From Bolinopsis microptera (lineage: Eukaryota > Ctenophora > Tentaculata > Lobata > Bolinopsidae), in NCBI RefSeq assembly GCF_026151205.1, contig NC_087076.1, positions 23,306,828-23,370,827 on the forward strand: a DNA stretch of 64,000 nt, given 5' to 3'. Below the pieces are notes generated by a model. It did no database searches, was not told where the DNA came from, and saw only the letters and a program-made list of their open reading frames with translations. Both the position numbers and the translations under genes were made by a program. Shown piece after piece: positions 61,170 through 64,000 of this stretch. Position 1 is the first letter of the stretch; each line of letters starts with the position of its first letter.

Positions 61170-64000
61170 GCAGCGGCTGTCGGTACTGCATATCATTAAA
61201 CAAATGTAAAGTTATGGGATTGTGCTTTGACATTTACTAGTCTGATAGTTCCTTGTTGCTCCTCTCTCACGTATTTTTCTTCCTGTTACGTCGACGCTTT
61301 CATGAAGCTTGATTAAAAAGCCGCACGCGTGCAAAGCGCTTAGTGACTGGCGGCATGTAATAAATAAGTAAAAAACTATAAAGAATAATCACGAAAAAAC
61401 ACTTTTATTCGAGGTAGACCGTGCATTTTGTTTGAGATTAAATTTTATATTCGCACTTAGTGTTTCGTAAGGCTTAATGATGAGATATGGGGACTGAATT
61501 TTGTTGGTTATAGTGTTGGAGGGACTTCGCAGCCGCTTTCGACGCGCCCGCAGCGAATACTAGGCATTCTTGCTTTCGCATCTTCGATGCGCGTCATCGT
61601 CGTCGTCGTTCGTCGTCGTCGATCGTTGCTAGGCTTCGCAGAGCAACTGATCTGACGGATTGCATGTTCATTTTGGTATAGCGCGCAAAACTTCTTAAAC
61701 ATTGTATAAACTTATATTTCATTACACCAGCGTGATTTACCGCGCCAGTATAATGAAATGGCCCGCGCTATATCCGTTAAACTTGCAGTCATTATATCTT
61801 ATATTTTTATTTTGTATCTCTTATAAGTAACGCGAAATAAGTTGTATCACCACTCCCGGTTTGGGACCCCAATGTTAACCTTCAGCAACTGTCCGCCAAT
61901 ATACTTCTAGAAGTATGTTCACACTATTTAATGAACAAGGGAGATCCAAATTAATATTATCGAAACTCATCAACAGCAGCAGTTTCCGTCAGTGCTGTGA
62001 TGGGTTTTGTCCTTCTCTTTTCTGTGTCCCGTCCGTTTTGTTTTGTGAATTGTTTTGTAGGAGTGTTTTAATATTTTAAATCGAATACGTAACTCAATAG
62101 GTTAATAATAACAAACACCATACTTATTTTAAATTAATTGATTAATATCGATATATAACCAACATCCAAACATTAATTTATTTATTACCTTTTATATATG
62201 AGTTAAACGATCGATGGCTTATCTAAAATTTCGATAATGAACTTCATATTTATTAGTGCCGCGTGCTGATATATATTTGGGATTCAATCCCACCCAATCG
62301 TGGCGATAACATACTTTTGTGCTTGGCCGGTTTTAGGTTTGAGGTTTGTGCTCCAAAAGTGGTAAATCGGGTGCTAGGTAAAGACTCTGCAGCCAACTGG
62401 GTCCTTTTTGCCATATAATAATACAAAAGTAATAAATCAAAGTTAAATTTATTACCATTATTCACATCAATACTTATCATAAATTCTAAGATTGGCAACA
62501 CAATGCGAAAATGGATGTCTTAATAAAAACTTGATTTTGTGTTCACTAATAATCTATGTACTTTCAAAGTTGAATTTAGTTAATGTATGAAATGCCACCC
62601 TCATTGTTAGGGTTAAAATTTAATTCTTAAAAATTTTTTAAAATTGAGAAGATTGCTCATATGACTTAAAATTTATATTTTAGCATAAGATATCTAATTT
62701 TTAAATAGTTGGTTACAGTTCTATGACAGTACTGGCATGATCAATTTTGTTGTGGCTGGTAAAAGGACCCAGTGCCTGTAAGGGCTTTACAGAACCCCTG
62801 GGGCCCACAATGTGCTGGGATCAGGCCAGATGTTATATGTAGAGCAATGTATTTATTTCGGTGCTAGGGTACGTGGTATAGTGGTGGTTCATGTTTAATG
62901 GGTCAGTTTTTCTTTGTGTGATAATGATCCATCCAGTGCTAGTGATGTGAGTAAATCATGCCCTTCCTACAATATATCACGTTTAACTATAAATTTGGTT
63001 TTTACCAAAGAAATACTGTGGCACTAAGTCAAGAATTTAAAATTTGTTCTCTCATGGGACTCATTGTATTGTTAAAGCGTTTTTTTTCCCCAGCACTATA
63101 CACAACAAAAACCTGATCGGCCCACGAGGAAACCACAGTCGCAGAACAGGAACCCCAATTCGTGATCCTCTATTCTGCAGATCGTGTGTATTTATCTATG
63201 AACTAAGCTTAATGCAGTTAGTAAATTTTCTGGATAATTAAAGTCGTTTGATTTGTTTATGTGTCAAAGTAATGTCCTGTTATCATATATTGGCATCCCG
63301 GTGGGCAAACACTCCACCCAAAGGCTAAGGCAAAACCCTTTCAGTGTTTCACCATACGAAGTTTAGGTGATTTGAACACTTACTTCAGCTACAACTCCTC
63401 ACCCATGGACGGCGAGACGTAGTGAGCTCAAAATATCTATAGCATTTACAGTCAGCAAACACTATACACAACATACATACGATAACTAACAATGTTCAAT
63501 GACATTACTCATTTAAAAGAAAATATAATCTGTATCTAATTTTTAAAATAAATTGAAGAATAATAATACCTGAAAGAGAGGAAGTGAAGGTGTGTGGGGG
63601 TTCGGGTGAGGTTAGATAGAGTAGGAAAACAACCAGGATCCTGGGGCCGCAGGATTTTATAACTTTGTTGTTGATGATTCGTTTTTTGTCGTCTCTTAGG
63701 TTAAATATAGGCTGATAACTTGTCATGGTTTTTTTTATTTTGCAATACACCGTGGTTTACTATATGATCTATGTTTACTAAATGCCAACCTATTTCAATG
63801 ATAATTCATTTGCATCAAAGTTGTAACTGCACCAAAGCTGTCGGTGCATATTTAGATTTATTGTTCTAACATTAGATTTCTTATGAATTAATTCTTGATT
63901 TTACTGATGGGAGTGAGAGAAAGTCTATTTATACTTGTTGACTTCGGTCAGTGAATTTCCAAATACTAGTTGATTTGATAGATGAAATAGTGATGGATGG
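61170..64000. other. Unassigned part of the unit, copy 3, to window end
   Basis: Counterpart of about 25,520-28,280; includes the CGT microsatellite (about 61,590-61,635). The last 170 bp correspond to the 3' end of the antisense CR1-like element. No supported gene. Confidence 0.4.

Larger units (their letters stand above)
20350..64000. repeat. Direct tandem array of a ~17.85-kb unit, at least 2.4 copies
   Basis: The landmark CTAG(C/G)...AAGCAATT occurs at 20,370, 38,242 and 56,056, giving periods of 17,872 and 17,814 bp. All later landmarks (SLC35B1 exons, MITE, CR1 tail, antisense CR1, OSGEP, lysine-rich exons) recur in the same order and spacing. Copies differ every ten or so bases by eye, largely by one- to few-base indels, and most differences are private to one copy. 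The third copy is cut by the window end about 7.9 kb into the unit. Every gene call inside the array rests on comparing copies, because each copy alone is full of frameshifts. Confidence 0.95.

Noticed and set aside
1-64000. CRISPR arrays, rRNA or tRNA genes
   Set aside because: None seen. The regular repeats are contiguous minisatellites without spacers, and the sequence is animal nuclear DNA.

Overview
The window is AT-rich animal DNA. Protein-coding genes are split by GT-AG introns of roughly 0.1-3 kb, and the rest is crowded with CR1-like non-LTR retrotransposons, an LTR retrotransposon, short TIR elements (MITEs) and minisatellites. The element mix (a CR1 lineage with PHD finger and esterase domain, TAA-flanked MITEs) and the metazoan-type OSGEP and SLC35B1 genes suggest an invertebrate; I cannot name the phylum.

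Region A, 1-20,345, reads as clean sequence. It holds a Gag-protease fragment of an LTR retrotransposon (1-1,424, minus, cut by the window edge), a control-like stretch full of palindromic GTCACGGACGTGAC repeats, and a CR1-like element (2,926-7,580, plus) with partial ORF1 and an ORF2 broken by one frameshift. Then come about 3 kb with a minisatellite and a dispersed repeat, and a six-exon gene for a 148-residue single-pass membrane protein (11,135-15,607). This gene sits in no single open frame; I assembled it from splice sites, and all six junction phases agree. Its introns carry a perfect 145-bp inverted repeat and a MITE. Further right are a second MITE, a 1.88-kb TIR element (17,917-19,795) and a two-exon gene for a 64-residue membrane micropeptide (19,941-20,295).

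Region B, about 20,350-64,000, is a direct tandem repeat of a unit of about 17.85 kb: two full copies (about 20,350-38,240 and 38,240-56,055) and the first 7.9 kb of a third. Copies differ by frequent scattered small indels, mostly private to one copy. Where two copies agree, reading frames of conserved genes are restored. This looks like uncorrected long-read noise starting exactly where the repeat starts, although true decay cannot be excluded. All host genes of the unit are on the minus strand: SLC35B1 (nucleotide-sugar/ATP transporter of the ER), OSGEP (catalytic KEOPS subunit for tRNA t6A), and an unidentified acidic, lysine-rich gene whose exons run across the unit boundary. The unit also holds a TAA-type MITE, a 3' tail of the same CR1 element found intact at 2,926-7,580, and a second, antisense CR1-like element of another lineage.

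The points most worth following are whether the array is real, circular in origin or an assembly loop; the apparent truncation of OSGEP inside its sixth exon; and the two small membrane-protein genes with no recognised family.
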